Source: Capra hircus (Eukaryota > Chordata > Mammalia > Artiodactyla > Bovidae). From it: a stretch of DNA of 64,000 nt. The stretch lies in the NCBI RefSeq assembly GCF_001704415.2, contig NW_017189517.1, forward strand, positions 6,397,167 through 6,461,166, given 5' to 3'. The notes beneath the pieces are model-generated. The model was given only the letters and a program-made list of their open reading frames with translations. It had not been told where the DNA came from and made no database searches. Below, piece by piece: positions 32,242 to 44,940 of this stretch. A program made the position numbers and the translations under genes. Each line of letters opens with the position of its first letter. The first letter of the stretch is position 1.

Positions 32242-34406
32242 TAGCAGTCATTTTTATAGTGTAACGTAGAAACAAATGGCCTTGAGAATAGCCTTTAGGA
32301 ACCTGGAACAAAACCGGTTCATAAGTAGAATAGCTGCTGTATATTCTATATGATGAATAATTGTAGTTCTTACTCCAGTGTGTTCACTCCCTAGACCCAT
32401 GATGGTAATGGTAATTAAACACATAACTCATGCATATATCAGTGGCATAGCCCAGTATTCATAATGTAAATCTTGAAAATAAATTTTTTAAAATAAGAAA
32501 ATTAGTTTCTAAGGAAGAAAAAGTAATTGACTGCAAGAATTCTTCACTAAACTAGATTTTCTTCTATGTTGATATTATCAGCACTGACAGTTATCACATG
32601 GAATCCAGGCCTTTATATTACTTTGGACAAGAGAAATTTGCCTAGTAGCATTTCAAGCAGTCCCCCCAGCTCCTCCATTTCATTTGTTGTGATATTCTAT
32701 TAAGATATCCAATATTTTTCTTGGGCTGAGGCAACTTTTGCAAACAGTTTTGGAACATTTCATTAAGCGTTTCCTTTAAAATAAAAATTGAAATACTTTT
32801 TTCACGTAATAATCCTCCTTTACCCTCAATTTTTGTCTTTCCTGTTCTGTTGCAGTAACCCAAACATTGTTTTTCAAGGTGAACAGGTTTTAGGTAGGCC
32901 AAATGTGCCTCATCCCCACAAAGGAAACTCAAAGTAATATCTGACTACTTGCCATTGGATAGGTGGAAAATTACTCCTGCTTTTGCTTCCAGAAACTGCC
33001 TCTTCCTTTTTTTTTTTTTTTTTTTTTTGAGTTGTACTCCCTCTCCTTCCAAAGCTGAACTTGGCTGATAAGAAGCTATGGAAACTGTTTCAGAGCAGAC
33101 TTGGCCAGGAAACTCATTATTACTAACCTTCTCAGAAGAGCTTCTGGATGGTAAGCTTAGACTACAGTATGTCTGGCTCTTGCTGCCCTTTTGGGAAAGA
33201 GTTAAGGCACAAATGAAAAAAGTTCTAAATCTAAGAACAATCCATTTAACTACTTAAATTCTCTCTCAGATTATTCCTCTAAGTTATTCTCTTGTCCACA
33301 AATACCTGGAGAAACACTCACTGACATCTACTTATATGAAATACATGTATACTGAGAGTAAAACTATTCTTATGACAAGGCCAGACTTATTTACATGCCC
33401 AGTTGAGGAATTGTATGGGGAGGGGGAATATGCAGTGTCTAGTCAAAGGGCAAATGTTTTCTTAGAAATGATTTTTGAGGTGCACAACATTCTGTTCTCA
33501 AACATATGCCTATGCTCTTCTCCCAGGACCACTGCTGCTTTTTAACAAAGAAATAATTCAGAATATTTAAATATAGCCAAAGCATCCAGACGAATGTCCT
33601 TATTTCCAAAATACAAGATGGAAGAATTTGACAAGGTAATACAACCCTGCTTTCCATAATATTTTAAAACTGAATATAGATTTTCTAATTTTTTTCCCAA
33701 AGGCATGAAGAATAGACAAAATATCAAATCACCATGGTGAGGGCCAATGTGTTGTGTTCTTCTCTCTGCCCCAGAAACTTCTACCATTCCCTGCAGAGAA
33801 CATGTAGAAAAAGGGCAACACAAGGTGGAACTCAGGATAGCTATTTGAGAGAGGAGTCCATAAAATGAGAATCTTATAATGAATATTTGGTGCTGAAGCC
33901 AGATTTCTCAGAATATTTCCTGCTGGAGGAATGAAGGTGGGACACATTGGGAGTAGAATCACATACAGTAGCATTCCAGTAGAATATAAAATAAACCATC
34001 TTATCTGAGGAACTTCAATAACACAGCCTCTTCATTTTGGCCTAAGCAGTGTTATGATATTTAAGCATGAATTTTTGCTAAAAATAGGAGCCACTTGTTA
34101 TTACTGTTTGGTTGTAAGAAACCATGCTTAGTGGCTTCTAGGACAGCTGCATCAAGCAGCAGATTCACTGGAGTATGAGAAAGCAAGCATAGCAAGTACA
34201 GGGAACTAGGTCATAGATAGACTTTGAGAAGCTTCTAGAAAAAAAGACATGCATTCTAGCCCTGACAGCCACTTGTCTCTTGCATCTTAAACCCCAACTT
34301 CTTCAGGTATAAAACTGGCCTACCTATATAGGCCTTGGGGTAACTGTAAGATCACACAATAAATTCTATAGGGAAGATATTTTTGATAAATGTCTTTGTA
34401 AACTTT
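32242..34406. other. Unique-looking DNA, 2.2 kb
   Basis: Apart from a poly(T) run at 33009-33030 I recognise no repeat. Frames of up to about 96 codons (32642-32932, minus; 33542-33823, minus) have no recognisable domain. It may be host intronic or intergenic sequence. Confidence 0.45.
33009..33030. repeat. Poly(T) run, about 22 bases
   Basis: An uninterrupted T run. On the minus strand it would be a poly(A) tail, but I could not recognise a retroposed body in the flanking sequence. Confidence 0.7.
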
Positions 34407-34609
34407 GTGTTAGTTACTCGTCATGTCCGACTCTGCAACCCTATGGACTATAGCTCACCAGGCTCCTTCGTCCTCGGGATTTTCCAGGCAAAAATACTGG
34501 AGTGGGTTGCCTTTTCCTCCTCCAGGGGATCTTCCGGACCCAGGCATCGAACCCACGTCTCCTGCATTGGCAGGCAAATTCTTTACCACTAGTGCTACCT
34601 AGGAGGCCC
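34407..34609 (-). mobile_element. Bov-tA SINE
   Basis: Antisense full-length copy from TGTTAGTTACTCGTCATGTC to the tRNA-like end GCTACCTAGGAGGCC. Body block AAAATACTGGAGTGGGTTGCC is present. Confidence 0.9.
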
Positions 34610-34754
34610 TCAAAAGAGATTTTTTTAATGTTATCTGTTGCCATAATGATTGTATTATTAAACTTACCATGGCCAGCAAAGCCCACTGGGTTATGAGAGA
34701 AATATGCTGGAATCCAGGTGGTAAGCTAAGATCTAACTGCTTCCTTTTTGCTTA

Positions 34755-35225
34755 GTCTAGTTTCACTTGCCCACAGCGGGCCATGTGCAGAGTGGTCACA
34801 TCACATGTCAGGTTAGAGGTTCCAGTGCAGAACTACTTCTCCAGACGCGCCAACTTGGTGAGCCTTGCAGAAAAGTGCTGTGTCAAACCCTCAGTCCAAA
34901 ACAGCAGTGGCAGGCTGCATCTGGATATACTGTGTCCCACACTGTGGATCTGGAGCTGTGAGAACCCCATGAAAACCCAGCAAGAATATGAGAATCCCAG
35001 GAGAACTCAACCTCTTCCCTGCTGCTGAGAACCCTATAAAGCAGCCCTGCCCACCACCTGTTGGGCAAGACCTATGCCCTGGAGTGTTATCTCCTGCCTC
35101 TCCATTCTATGCTCAAAAAATAGAACTTTAACTTCTGAAACAAAATTCCATCTCATTCTATTGACTCGAGCCACACCATGCAGAAGGACCCTGGTTGGGG
35201 CCTGGCGTGAAAGGTTCAGTAACAT
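34755..35225 (+). mobile_element. Possible LTR of unknown family
   Basis: A TATAAA box in ACCCTATAAAGCAGCCC (about 35031-35047) is followed some 80 bases later by AAAAAATAGAACTTTAAC and then by TTCTATTGACTCGAGCC and GGACCCTGGTTGGGGCC. This order resembles a retroviral R-U5 region. I cannot name the family and no second copy exists in the window, so this is tentative. Confidence 0.35.
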
Positions 35226-35674
35226 TACTGCTTTAGTTCTTCTATTTAATTTTTCTCAAATTCCCGAGTAGGTGATATCAACACTTGCAAGATCTATGAC
35301 TTATTTCTGAAGTTTCTCAAAGTGTGATATAAAGAAAATATTAGGGTGCAATATTCACCAACATGTATATTATCTTATACTTTTTATTTCTATCTTTCAG
35401 TTTCAATTAGAAAGAGGCCTTCTGAAACTATTCTTGTACTTTGAACACACTTAATGTATTATCTTTTAGGTTTGCGTAAACAGTCACTGCTAAAGATATA
35501 GTTCTTCAGTAAAGACTCAATGGTTGTCATCTCTCAGAGAGTCAATAAGACCCAGGAATCTACATATTTAATAGGAAACCACCACCATACCTTTTTGATG
35601 CAGATACGTCCTAACTAAAATTTAGCATTCTTATTTTTTGGTAAAAATTACTTAAAGTGCTTTAAAAACATACA
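35226..35674. other. Unrecognised AT-rich DNA
   Basis: No feature that I can support. Confidence 0.4.
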
Positions 35675-35795
35675 GGTGAAAATCTGACTTGGCTTGAATT
35701 AGGGTTTAGGAATTTGTGTTTTTAATAGGCACCCTAGGTGACTGTTATCAAGGACATAATTCTTTATATCACACTTTGAGAAACACTGGTAGGGG
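35675..35795 (+). mobile_element. MER5-like hAT element fragment
   Basis: TTTGTGTTTTTAATAGGCAC, CCTAGGTGACTGTTATCAAG and the terminal CACACTTTGAGAAACACTG fit the 3' half of a MER5-type element. Confidence 0.65.
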
Positions 35796-37259
35796 AACCA
35801 TTGTTCATTCCAAAAGTAAGGGCGCCATTCGGGATCATTTGCAGCATTAACCTTAACTAAACAGAGTCAGTAGAATTATTTATTAGCACGACTTTTACAA
35901 AGGGTTGCTTAAGAAGAAATAATTTTCAGTTTAAGAAGAAATAATTTTAGTGAAACGCTGCTTGCCCAATGAATGACACTTTATATTTAACAGTGGATGA
36001 TATAAAAACTGGGATTAGATTCTGTTATCAACTTTAGACGACTCTGTCTTACACCAGCATCTTACCGGATACTATCTGTCCTAGTGCAGGTAGATGCATT
36101 CTAATTTTTATTTATCCCATTACAAAACCTCACAAGTTCTGGTCTGATGTCCAATCATTGCTTCACAAGAAAGGTTACATTTTACTTCCATTTAAATTAG
36201 AAACTTTGTGAGGTTCATAGCAGCTTTGGGGTTTTGTTTTGTTTTGTTAATGAATCAGGTATGAAAAAGGGTTAAGCAATAAGAATCTCTTTAAGAGCTG
36301 TGAGCTGGGTGATAAATCTATAAAAGAATTTCAGCTGCTTCAGCATAGGAGGAGGCACTGTTGAAGGGAACTGTAACTTTGAGTCATAGAATGGCTAAAT
36401 ATATATCTTGTGATGCAGGAGAATGAAATGTCTCTCTGAATGGTATGAAAAGACTCCGATTGGCATAAAAAGACAGCATATACTGTAGATGCATGGCTCC
36501 AACAACTGTTTAAAGCATATGAGAATAAAAGTAATGTAGGAACATCTCTAACAGTTGTGTTTTGTGGATGCCTTCTCAAAAGCCATCATTCCCTTCTATA
36601 TTTATTGCTTTTACCAAACCCTCCTACAGCTTTGCAGGATTAGTGAGTTATCCTTGACCATGTGATCAACAGAGGTTGTTTCAGGTATGCTCTGCATCAG
36701 AGAGGGAGCCAAATCAGATGGGAAAAGTCACAGCCAGGAGAAGAATTGCAAAGCTTCAGTTGGCACTATAGGTCTTATTCTTATCTCCAGAGATAGTACT
36801 GATTTCTAAAGAACTGGAGGTTGTAAATGGGTCAGCTGACAGATGACAGCTAATAGGCTAACTCCTGCAGAATAGCAAATCGTGACACAGCCTAACATTT
36901 TAACTCTTCTACTTCCTTAATACATATTTTATATTACTTTGTCATACTAGGGAAGCAACATGTGAGCACTCTAATAAATTTGGAAAATAGAAAGATTGGG
37001 AGGAAAATAACACCACTGTAAACATCCATTTTAGACAACCTGCTAAAAAATAACTGTGTTCAGTGAAGTGACATGGGAAAGAGCCACCACATTCTAAGAG
37101 CTGGAGGAAGGAATGGAGATTGAGAGGCAGTCTGAAAGGGTAAAGAAAGTCTGTGTTCTTATATCTGCATTTATCTTTTCAACTTCCCTAGTCAGTCAAC
37201 ATTTCCTGCCTCTGTTCCTGGCTCCCCAAGCCTTTCACTAAGTCCTTTGGAATACCCAG
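35796..37259. other. Unique-looking DNA, 1.5 kb
   Basis: No repeat family recognised except a tiny GTTTT run at about 36230-36249. No frame beyond about 80 codons. Confidence 0.45.
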
Positions 37260-37273
37260 TCTATGGTCAGCAA

Positions 37274-37496
37274 CTATGATCTATATGCTCAGTCGCTCAG
37301 TCATGTCTGACTCTTTGTGACCCCATGGACTGCAGTTTACCAGGCTCCTCTGTCTATAGATTTTCACAGGCAAGAATACTGGAGTGGATTTCCATTCCCT
37401 TCTCCAGGGGATCTTCCCAACCCAGGGATTGAACCAGTCTCCTGCGTTGCAGACAGATTCTTTATTGTCTGAGCCACCAATTCACTTTTTTCACTT
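37274..37496 (-). mobile_element. Bov-tA SINE with 14-bp perfect target duplication
   Basis: Antisense copy containing GCTCAGTCGCTCAGTCATGT through GAGCCACCAA. The flanks TCTATGGTCAGCAA at 37260-37273 and 37497-37510 are identical, so the insertion is bounded to the base. Confidence 0.92.
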
Positions 37497-37536
37497 TCTA
37501 TGGTCAGCAAGCTCCTCTAAATCCTCAGCTAGTGTT

Positions 37537-37680
37537 TTATCAGCATTAAAGTACATTTGAATCACCTGGGCATCTTGTTAAACTGAAGATTCTGATACAG
37601 TAGGTATGGAGTGGGACTTGAGATTCTGTCCTTCTAACAAGCACCTGGCTGATAATGATGCTGGTCAGTGGGACAAATTT
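37537..37680 (+). mobile_element. MER5-like hAT element
   Basis: CATTTGAATCACCTGGGCAT, CTTGTTAAACTGAAGATTCT, GATACAGTAGGTATGGAGTG and CAAGCACCTGGCTGATAATG keep the MER5-type order. Confidence 0.7.
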
Positions 37681-38736
37681 TGAGTAAAAAGTCCTAAACC
37701 GCTTGTCAATTGATCATCTCATCATGTAAACATCATTTGAATCTAGTTGTCCTCTGAAGACGCTGCCTTCCCTTCAGTCTACTAAGGGGAAGGTATTTTG
37801 TCTCTCACACCCCACTTAATCATTTCTAAAGTATGCCTTAAGACAGTATTTTCATCTACTTCTTTTGTGGGAAAAAAAATGCAGTTTCTTTGGGATTCAT
37901 GTCATTCAGTCATGCTAGCCCCTCCCAATCTTCATGGCAACCACTCACCAACTCTTTCTCATTCTTCTTCATTGATTCATGATCTTGACATACAGTACAT
38001 GCAGTAGAGATATACACACAGAGGAATTTTGTAAGAAGAGCTAAGAGTTTCTGAAGAAAGTCACAAAATCTGCCTGTCAGATGTATATCATTATCAATTT
38101 CTAGTCACTGTGTAAGAGATAGATAGTTGTTCACCAAAATTTGTTCTGCCCTTTGCAGTAAACAATTTAAGAGAAAAGCAGCACTGATGTCAGAGAGCTG
38201 GACTGGGGCTATCATTGGGTCCGTGTGTTGTTAGGAGCTGGCCTGACACTCACAACAAGGTCTTGATGGTTCTTGTTGGACATGAACAATTTCACAGAAC
38301 ATTAACATCATGTAAGGCTACTCTGTGACCACGATGTATCAAGACAAAAAAAAAAAATCCACTCAATAATCATGTGAACACTGACAAAAAATAAATATTG
38401 TGCAAACACAAAAATGACCAAATATCTTTAACTTCACTAACGTGACTGCTGCTTCTATGCCAATTACAGCTTTATGCATGTGGTACCTTTCATTCCTCTT
38501 AGATATGATTTACTAAGATGCCCAGTCGTTAAGATCATACCCCCACTCCTGACATCACCAAATCTAGAGCAAAGCCCTACTTTCTTCAACTCTCCCACAA
38601 ATCACCTAACTTAATCCCATAGCCCAAAATAAGCCAGATCAAACACATCTTCCTGAGAAGTGTCAAGGTTCCCCAAGGTGCATGTTCTCCCCTGCCACAT
38701 GAATCATAAGTAAATCCAACTCATTCAATTTATCTT
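37681..38736. other. Unique-looking DNA, 1.1 kb
   Basis: A short poly(A) run lies at about 38347-38358. No family or coding potential recognised. Confidence 0.4.
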
Positions 38737-39695
38737 ATACCACATACAAAAATCAACTCAAAATAGGTTAAACAGTTAAAAGCTATTGTACTCCTAGAAG
38801 AAAATATAGGGGGAAATCTTCATGACACTGACCTTGCCAATAATTTCTTGGATGTGACACTAAAAATACAGTCAAAAAAAAGCAAAAATGGAGAAGTGGG
38901 GTTTCATCAAACTAAAAAGATTCTGAACAGCAGAGAAAACAATCAACGGAGTGAAAAGTCAGCCTACAGAACAGAAAAAATATTTGCAAAGCATATACCT
39001 GATAAGAAGTTAATATAAAACATAAAAGGAACTCTTAAAACTCAATAGTAAAACAAAACAAAAAAAATTTTAATGATTTAAAAGTGGGCAAAGCACTGGA
39101 GTAGACATTTTTCCAAAGAAGACATATAGATGGCCAACAGATGTATGAAAAGATGCTCAACATCACAAATCATCAGAGAAATGCAAATCAAAAGTGCAAT
39201 GAGATATCACCTCACACCTGTCAGAGTGGATATTATCAAAAAGACAAGAAATAAGTGTTGGCAAGGATGTGGAGAAAAGGGAACCCTTGTGCACCATCGA
39301 TGAGAATGTCAAGTGGTGTAATCAGTATGGAGAAGCATATGTAGGTTCCTTTAAAAAATAAAAATGGAACTACCATGTGATCTAGCAATCCCACATCTGT
39401 GTATACATCCCAAGGAAATGAAATAAGTATCTTGAAGAGATATCTACACTCCCATGCTTGTTTCAGCATTATTCACTATTGCTAAGATAAGGAAACAACC
39501 TGTGTCTGTTTGTGATAACAAGGTTGAGCCAAGAGGACATTATGCGAAATGAAATAAACCAGAAACAGAAAGACAAATATTATATGATAGCACTGGTATG
39601 TGGAATCTAAAAATGTCAGCCTCATAAGATGGTGGTTGTGTTAGAGGAAGCACAGTGATTGAAACCACCCACCATGACCAGGTACCATACTAACC

Positions 39696-39703
39696 ATTTG
39701 CAT
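39696..39703 (+). promoter_or_regulatory. Octamer motif ATTTGCAT in the 5' LTR
   Basis: A perfect match to the POU-factor octamer, also kept in the 3' LTR at 49309-49316. Binding is not shown by sequence alone. Confidence 0.4.
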
Positions 39704-40012
39704 GAGTTGTTTTATGACAGGAGATCCTGATAAGGAATACGGAACTAATAAGCCATCACTAACCGGAAGAGTTCAGGAAAGGTCTAAAGGAGACACTGCA
39801 TGTCTGTCCACTTCCCAGAATCCCTCTCGCTAGCATTCATCTTGGCTGAGCAAACCATGCACCACCAGGAAAGACTCTGAATTAGAATTATTGGTCAAAG
39901 ACCACTCGGAAACTAATCCCATCACCATAAAACCCGACATTGCAAGCCACGTGGCAGAGCAGTTCTCCTGGGTTTCCTTACCCTACTGCTCTCCACCCGG
40001 GTGCTCTTTCCC

Positions 40013-40018
40013 AATAAA
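40013..40018 (+). promoter_or_regulatory. Polyadenylation signal AATAAA in the 5' LTR
   Basis: AATAAA with a TGTGTCTCCTCGG downstream stretch; the same signal is at 49626-49631 in the 3' LTR. Confidence 0.6.
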
Positions 40019-40119
40019 ATCTCTTGCTTTGTCAGCACATGTGTCTCCTCGGACAATTCATTTCTGAGTGATAGACAAGAGCCCAGTTTCAGGCCCTGGA
40101 AGGGGTTCACCTTCCTGCA

Positions 40120-41991
40120 AAAAATGGCATTTCTGGTGGGACTCTTCTTCGCTGAAACTGACATCCTGACTACTCGGAGTACTCAGGGGCCAGCTTGCCT
40201 GCCAATGGACCAGACCCAGCGGCTGCAACTGGGACCCTTTTGTCCGTGGTCTCCTCCTGATACAGACAACTGGCCAGAGTGCCCTGACCGGTAAGGAACA
40301 AGAGACTTTATTGACTTCTCTCCCCTTCCCTCTCTCCTTCCTCTCCTTAACCCTTCCTATCTTTCCCTGTTTTTCTAGTCCCCCATTCCTGGACGCAGGA
40401 ATCTGGTCGAAGGGTCCTCAGCCTGAGCTGAGGATTGGAGACTGATCACCTCCTCCTGGCAGAGAACTCGAATTCTGGTTCTGATTTCTGGTAGGGCCAA
40501 GTTCCAGTCCTCCCTTCTCTGGAGGCCAGGGAAAAGACCCATAATGCCTGAGTATCTCTAGGTGGCAGGAGACGTCTGTAAGGCCACCCTTTTTGCCCCT
40601 CCTCTCCCGCCCCTCCCACTTCTTCTTTCAACCTGGCTTCCTTTCCTCCCTTGATCCCTGGGTCGGGAAGATCCCCTGGAGAAGGAAATGGCAACCCACT
40701 CCAGTATTCTTGCCTGAAGAATCCCATGGACAGAGGAGCTTGGTGGGCTACAGTCCACAGGTCGCAAAGAGTCGGACACAACTGAGCAACTTCACTTTCA
40801 CTTTCACTTTGATGAGAACTGCCAGGTTTATGTGTGTGTGTTTTAAGTCTGTGTTCTGTGTTGTGATTTTTGATGGCCATTTTGCTTTTTCTGGCCACCA
40901 TTTGGTTTAGACCTGCTGCCATTTTGTTAGAACTTGATTTTCTTTCCCTGTGCCTTGAGACCAGGGCTATCAGGAACACTAATCTAGACCATCTCTAACT
41001 CCTGACACTGAGGAAAAAGGGAAAAAAGACTTGAAGCTAGATCTTGCACTGTCTAAATATGTCTTGGTATGTCTTTCTCTCTGGGTAATATTTTTGAGGT
41101 TAATTTGTAAATAAGCTCTATTTATTTGGCTTAAAAAAGGTAAGTGCTTACAAATCAAGTAATTTTAAATTAAACAATAAGTTCCAGGTTCATGTGAACT
41201 GGGAAATATTCAATATTAAATACCTGATATTAGTGTTTGTTGACCTATCTAATATAGATATGTCTTAGAGTAATTAACGTTAAGCAGAATATTTTCATTA
41301 AACCTAGGTTTAATATAAGTTAAATATTATATCTGTTATAAGTTTGTCAACAAAGAAATTACTCAAGTGAAGAAAGTTCTAAAAAAGGTAAATGAGATAT
41401 GAGCTTTTATGTAAGCTCTATTAAGAATAATTATTCTGTAGAAATATCTGTCTAAAATAGTCTCTCCAGATTGGTGTAACTTAAATTTCTAAGGGTTGTG
41501 CTAAGTGTGCTAAGTGTTGGAAATCTATTGAATAGTTAGGTCATTTCCAAATAAAATAAGATTTTGAAACATTTACTACTAAACACTAATTTCTTTTTAC
41601 AGAGAAACTAAAGAGATTTGGGACTATAAATTAATAATGTTTGGTGCCATCCTAAAATGTTCTAAGAAAGCAAGGCTTTTAAAACTTATCACTGGTATTT
41701 ATGATCACCAATCTATCAAATGCTAATATAAAAGTTAGTTCTTGGTTGCTAAAGGAAAGTAGGAAGTGTGTTTTCAGTTAAAAAAAAAAGCATGAAAAAT
41801 ACTAAAAAGAGTTATGCATGATCAGGATTTTCTAAAATTGGATTACAATTAGTTACATAAATTGATTTTGTTAGGAATGACACAGCCATAAGAAAACTGG
41901 TTAGAGACAATTAGGTCCAAGATGGCGGAGCTGACTTTCACTAGACCTTGAGCCTTGGTATTTACGCCCATTGTGACCCATAAACACTGAC
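40120..41991 (+). other. Provirus leader and AT-rich interior
   Basis: GC-richer leader sequence to about 40650, a Bov-tA, then AT-rich DNA without a frame. A primer-binding site should start just after 40119; I could not match one to a tRNA with confidence. Frames on the minus strand (40446-40979) overlap the leader and the SINE and are not genes. Confidence 0.5.
40653..40810 (+). mobile_element. Bov-tA SINE, 5'-truncated, inside the provirus
   Basis: Sense copy from CCCTGGGTCGGGAAGATCCC to GAGCAACTTCACTTTCACTT, ending in a short TTTCAC repeat. The tRNA-like head is missing. Confidence 0.87.
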
Positions 41992-43788
41992 TCAGTTCAG
42001 TTCAGTTCAGTTCATTTCAGTCGCTCAGTCATGTCCGACTCTTTGCGACCCCATGAATTGCAGCACGCCAGGCCTCCCTGTCCATCACCAACTCCTGCAG
42101 TTCACTCAGACTCACGTCCATTGAGTCAGTGATGCCACCCAGCCATCTCATCCTCTGTCGTCCCCTTCTCCTCCTACACTCAATCCCTCCCAGCACCAAA
42201 GTCTTTTCCAATGAGTCAACTCTTTGCATGAGGTGGCCAAAGTACTGGAGTTTCAGCTTTAGCATCATTCCTTTCAAAGAAATCCCAGGACTGATCTCCT
42301 TCAGAATGGACTGGTTGGATCTCCTTGCAGTGCAGGAACTCTCAAGAGTCTTCTCCAACACCACAGTTCAAAAGAATCAATTCTTTGATGCTCGACCTTC
42401 TTCACAGTCCAACTCTTACATCCATACATGACTACTGGAAAAACCATAGCCTTGACTAAACGGACCTTAGTCAGCAAAGTAATGTCTCTGCTTTTGAATA
42501 TGCTATCCAGATTGGACATAACTTTTCTTCCAAGGAGTAAGTGTCTTTTTATTTCATGGCTACAGTCACCATCTGCAGTGATTTGGGAGAACAAAAAAAT
42601 AAAGTCTGACAATGTTTCCACTGTTTCCCCATCTATTTCCTATGAAGTGATGGGACCGGACGCCATGATCTTCGTCTTCTGAATGTTGAGCTTTAGGCCA
42701 ACTTTTTCACTTTCCTCTTTCACTTTCATCAAGAGGCTTTTTAGTTCCTCTTCACTTTCTGCCATAAGGATGGTGTCATCTGCATATCTGAGGTGATTGA
42801 TATTTCTCCTGGCAATCTTGATTCCAGATTGTGCTTCTTTCAGTCCAGTGTTTCTCAAGATGTGCTCTGCATATAAATTAAATAAGCAGGGTGACAATAT
42901 ACAGCCTTGACGTACTCCTTTTCCTATTTGGAACCAGTCTGTTGTTCCATGTCCAGTTCTAACTGTTGCTTCCTGACCTGCATACAGGTTTCTCAAGAGG
43001 CAGGTCAGGTGGTCTGGTATTCCCATCTCTTTCAGAATTTTCCACAGTTTATTGTGAGCCACACAGTCAAAGGCTTTGGCATAGTCAATAAAGCAGAAGT
43101 AGATGTTTTTCTGAAACTCTCTTGCTTTTTCCATGATCCAGCAGATGTTGGCAATTTGATCTCTGGTTCCTCTGCCTTTTCTAAAACCAGCTTGAACATC
43201 TGGAAGTTCACAGTTCACATATTGCTGAAGACTGGCTTGGAGAATTTTGAGCATTACTTTACTAGCATGTGAGATGAGTGCAATTGTGCGGTAGTTTGAG
43301 CATTCTTTGGCATTACCTTTCTTTGGGATTGGAATGAAAACTGACCTTTTCCAGTCCTGTGGCCACTGCTGAGTTTTCCAAATTTGCTGGCATATTGAGG
43401 GCAGCACTTTCACAGCATCATCTTTCAGGATTTGAAACAGCTCATCTGGAATTTCATCACCTCCCCTAGCTTTGTTCGTAGTGATGCTTTCTAAGGCCCA
43501 CTTGACTTCACATTCCAGGATGTCTGGCTCTAGATGAGTGATCACACCTTCATGATTACCTGGGTTGTGAAGATCTTTTTTGTACAGTTCTTCTGTGTAT
43601 TCTTGCCACCTCTTCTTAATATCTTTTGCTTCTGTTAGGTCCATACCATTTCTCCTTTATCGAGCCCATCTTTGCATGAAATGTTCCTTTGGTATCTCCA
43701 ATTTTCTTGAAGAGATCTCTAGTCTTTCCCATTCTGTTCTTTTCCTCTATTTCTTTTCATTGATCGCTGAAGAAGGCTTTCTTATCTC
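41992..43788 (-). mobile_element. BovB LINE, 1.8 kb, inside the provirus
   Basis: Antisense copy. The tail reads TTCAG repeats with one TTCAT interruption. It is 5'-truncated in the linker (AGAGATAAG at 43780-43788). Flanks TAAACACTGAC (about 41981) and TAAATCTGAC (43789) may be a worn target duplication. LFSQ type. Confidence 0.92.
42640..43644 (-). pseudogene. BovB linker and reverse transcriptase, 334 codons
   Basis: An open frame covering the linker end, PIPKKGNAKECSNYRTIALI, FRKGRGTRDQ, IDYAKAFDCVAHNKLW, GKGVRQGC and the catalytic YADD (42775-42786). Threonine-rich TTLM reads TILM. It stops right after IMASGPITS because TGG became TAG at about 42640. The C-terminal part continues in the same region as a second frame (42301-42621) with the LFSQ marker. 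Confidence 0.88.
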
Positions 43789-44828
43789 TAAATCTGACCA
43801 AATGTTCTAAGCGCTTTTAATTGATCTTTTTGATAAAACTTCCTAAATCGAATTCTTTTGAAGTTCCTTTGACCTTTAGCTAACTTTGGAGTGCTTCAGA
43901 GGGCCCCTGAAACACCCTAAAGAGAGATATTAAACTCTGTTTATTTGGTTGGTTAAATTACATGAAAAAGATTATCAAATGAGTAATAAATCCACTCATG
44001 TTATAATGTATGGTAAAATTACTAATACAGATATCCTAGAAATTATATGGAGATCTTAACAGTCTGATATGTACTGGTATTCTAAAGGAAAACCTCATGA
44101 CTACACAAAAGTTAACAGAAGGACTGAATGAACCAGCAAATATGCTCATAACTTTTATGGTTTCTATCTGAAAAATCACAGGTTTGAATCTTATGTTTTC
44201 AGGGAGTAGGGAAAACCTTCCTATCAAGATAATTATGACAATACTTCAGTAAAATTAAATGTTATAAACAAAACAATTATATTTTCTCTCTATCTGACTC
44301 CTCCAAAAATTGGAAATTCTTAGGTTTCCAGTAAGTTTATCAGATGAGTTAGGAAGGTTATCTCACGGGTTCAAAAATCTCAAGAAATTTTTGCGACCTT
44401 ATAAAGGGAAGAATTCACCTACATTTGTTAGGCAAAATCTGTGATAAGCCTTTGGTGTGAGTTTCCCAGCCCTGTTTTATTTTAATGGTTCAGTCTGAGA
44501 CTCTATAAATGTTTCAGCAAAATAAAAAGTCTATAATCAATTATGGTTATATAAATCATCAGACCAAAATTAGTGAGAACAGACCTATCCTTAAATTGGT
44601 TATATTTGATGAAAAATGAGGGTAACTCTAGGGAGAAAAAGATATTTCAAAAAATGTTAAATCCCAGTTTATTAATGGAGGTCTGCATCCAGTAAGACTC
44701 ATCTCTTACATAGTTCTTTGCTGTTATGTGATATTAATGTAAAATTTAATTGAATTCTTAAAGAACATCCTAAGTTTGCTTCTGAAGCTCATCTCAGTAA
44801 TCTATCTTTGGATGAAGATCAGATGCCT
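43789..44828 (+). other. AT-rich interior of the provirus
   Basis: Very AT-rich sequence with no frame over about 65 codons. Some class I proviruses carry long AT-rich non-coding interiors; whether this is original or decayed gag-pol cannot be told by eye. Confidence 0.45.
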
Positions 44829-44940
44829 CATGACCTGCAACCAGGACTAGGAAAACACATAATTTAAGGGACTGTCTCCAACCTGGATGGAAGGACATTT
44901 TTATCAGGAGAAACTACACTACACCAGGATGAGAAGACAA
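44829..44940 (+). pseudogene. Possible retroviral integrase C-terminal remnant
   Basis: The codons at 44829-44846 read HDLQPG and a related stretch follows in another frame around GGAAGGACATTTTTATC. This resembles the end of a gammaretroviral integrase just upstream of env, which also fits its position. The evidence is short and the frame is broken, so this is tentative. Confidence 0.35.

Larger units (their letters stand above)
39639..40119 (+). repeat. 5' LTR of the provirus
   Basis: It starts TGTTAG and ends near CCTGCA. It has ATTTGCAT (an octamer motif) at 39696-39703 and AATAAA at 40013-40018. By eye it differs from the 3' LTR at about 40 positions of about 480. Confidence 0.85.

Noticed and set aside
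33009..33030. Tail of a processed pseudogene
   Set aside because: Only the poly(T) run is visible. I could not recognise any gene-like body or a target duplication.
40446..40979. A 177-codon minus-strand frame
   Set aside because: It overlaps the proviral leader in the wrong orientation and a Bov-tA; it has no conserved domain.
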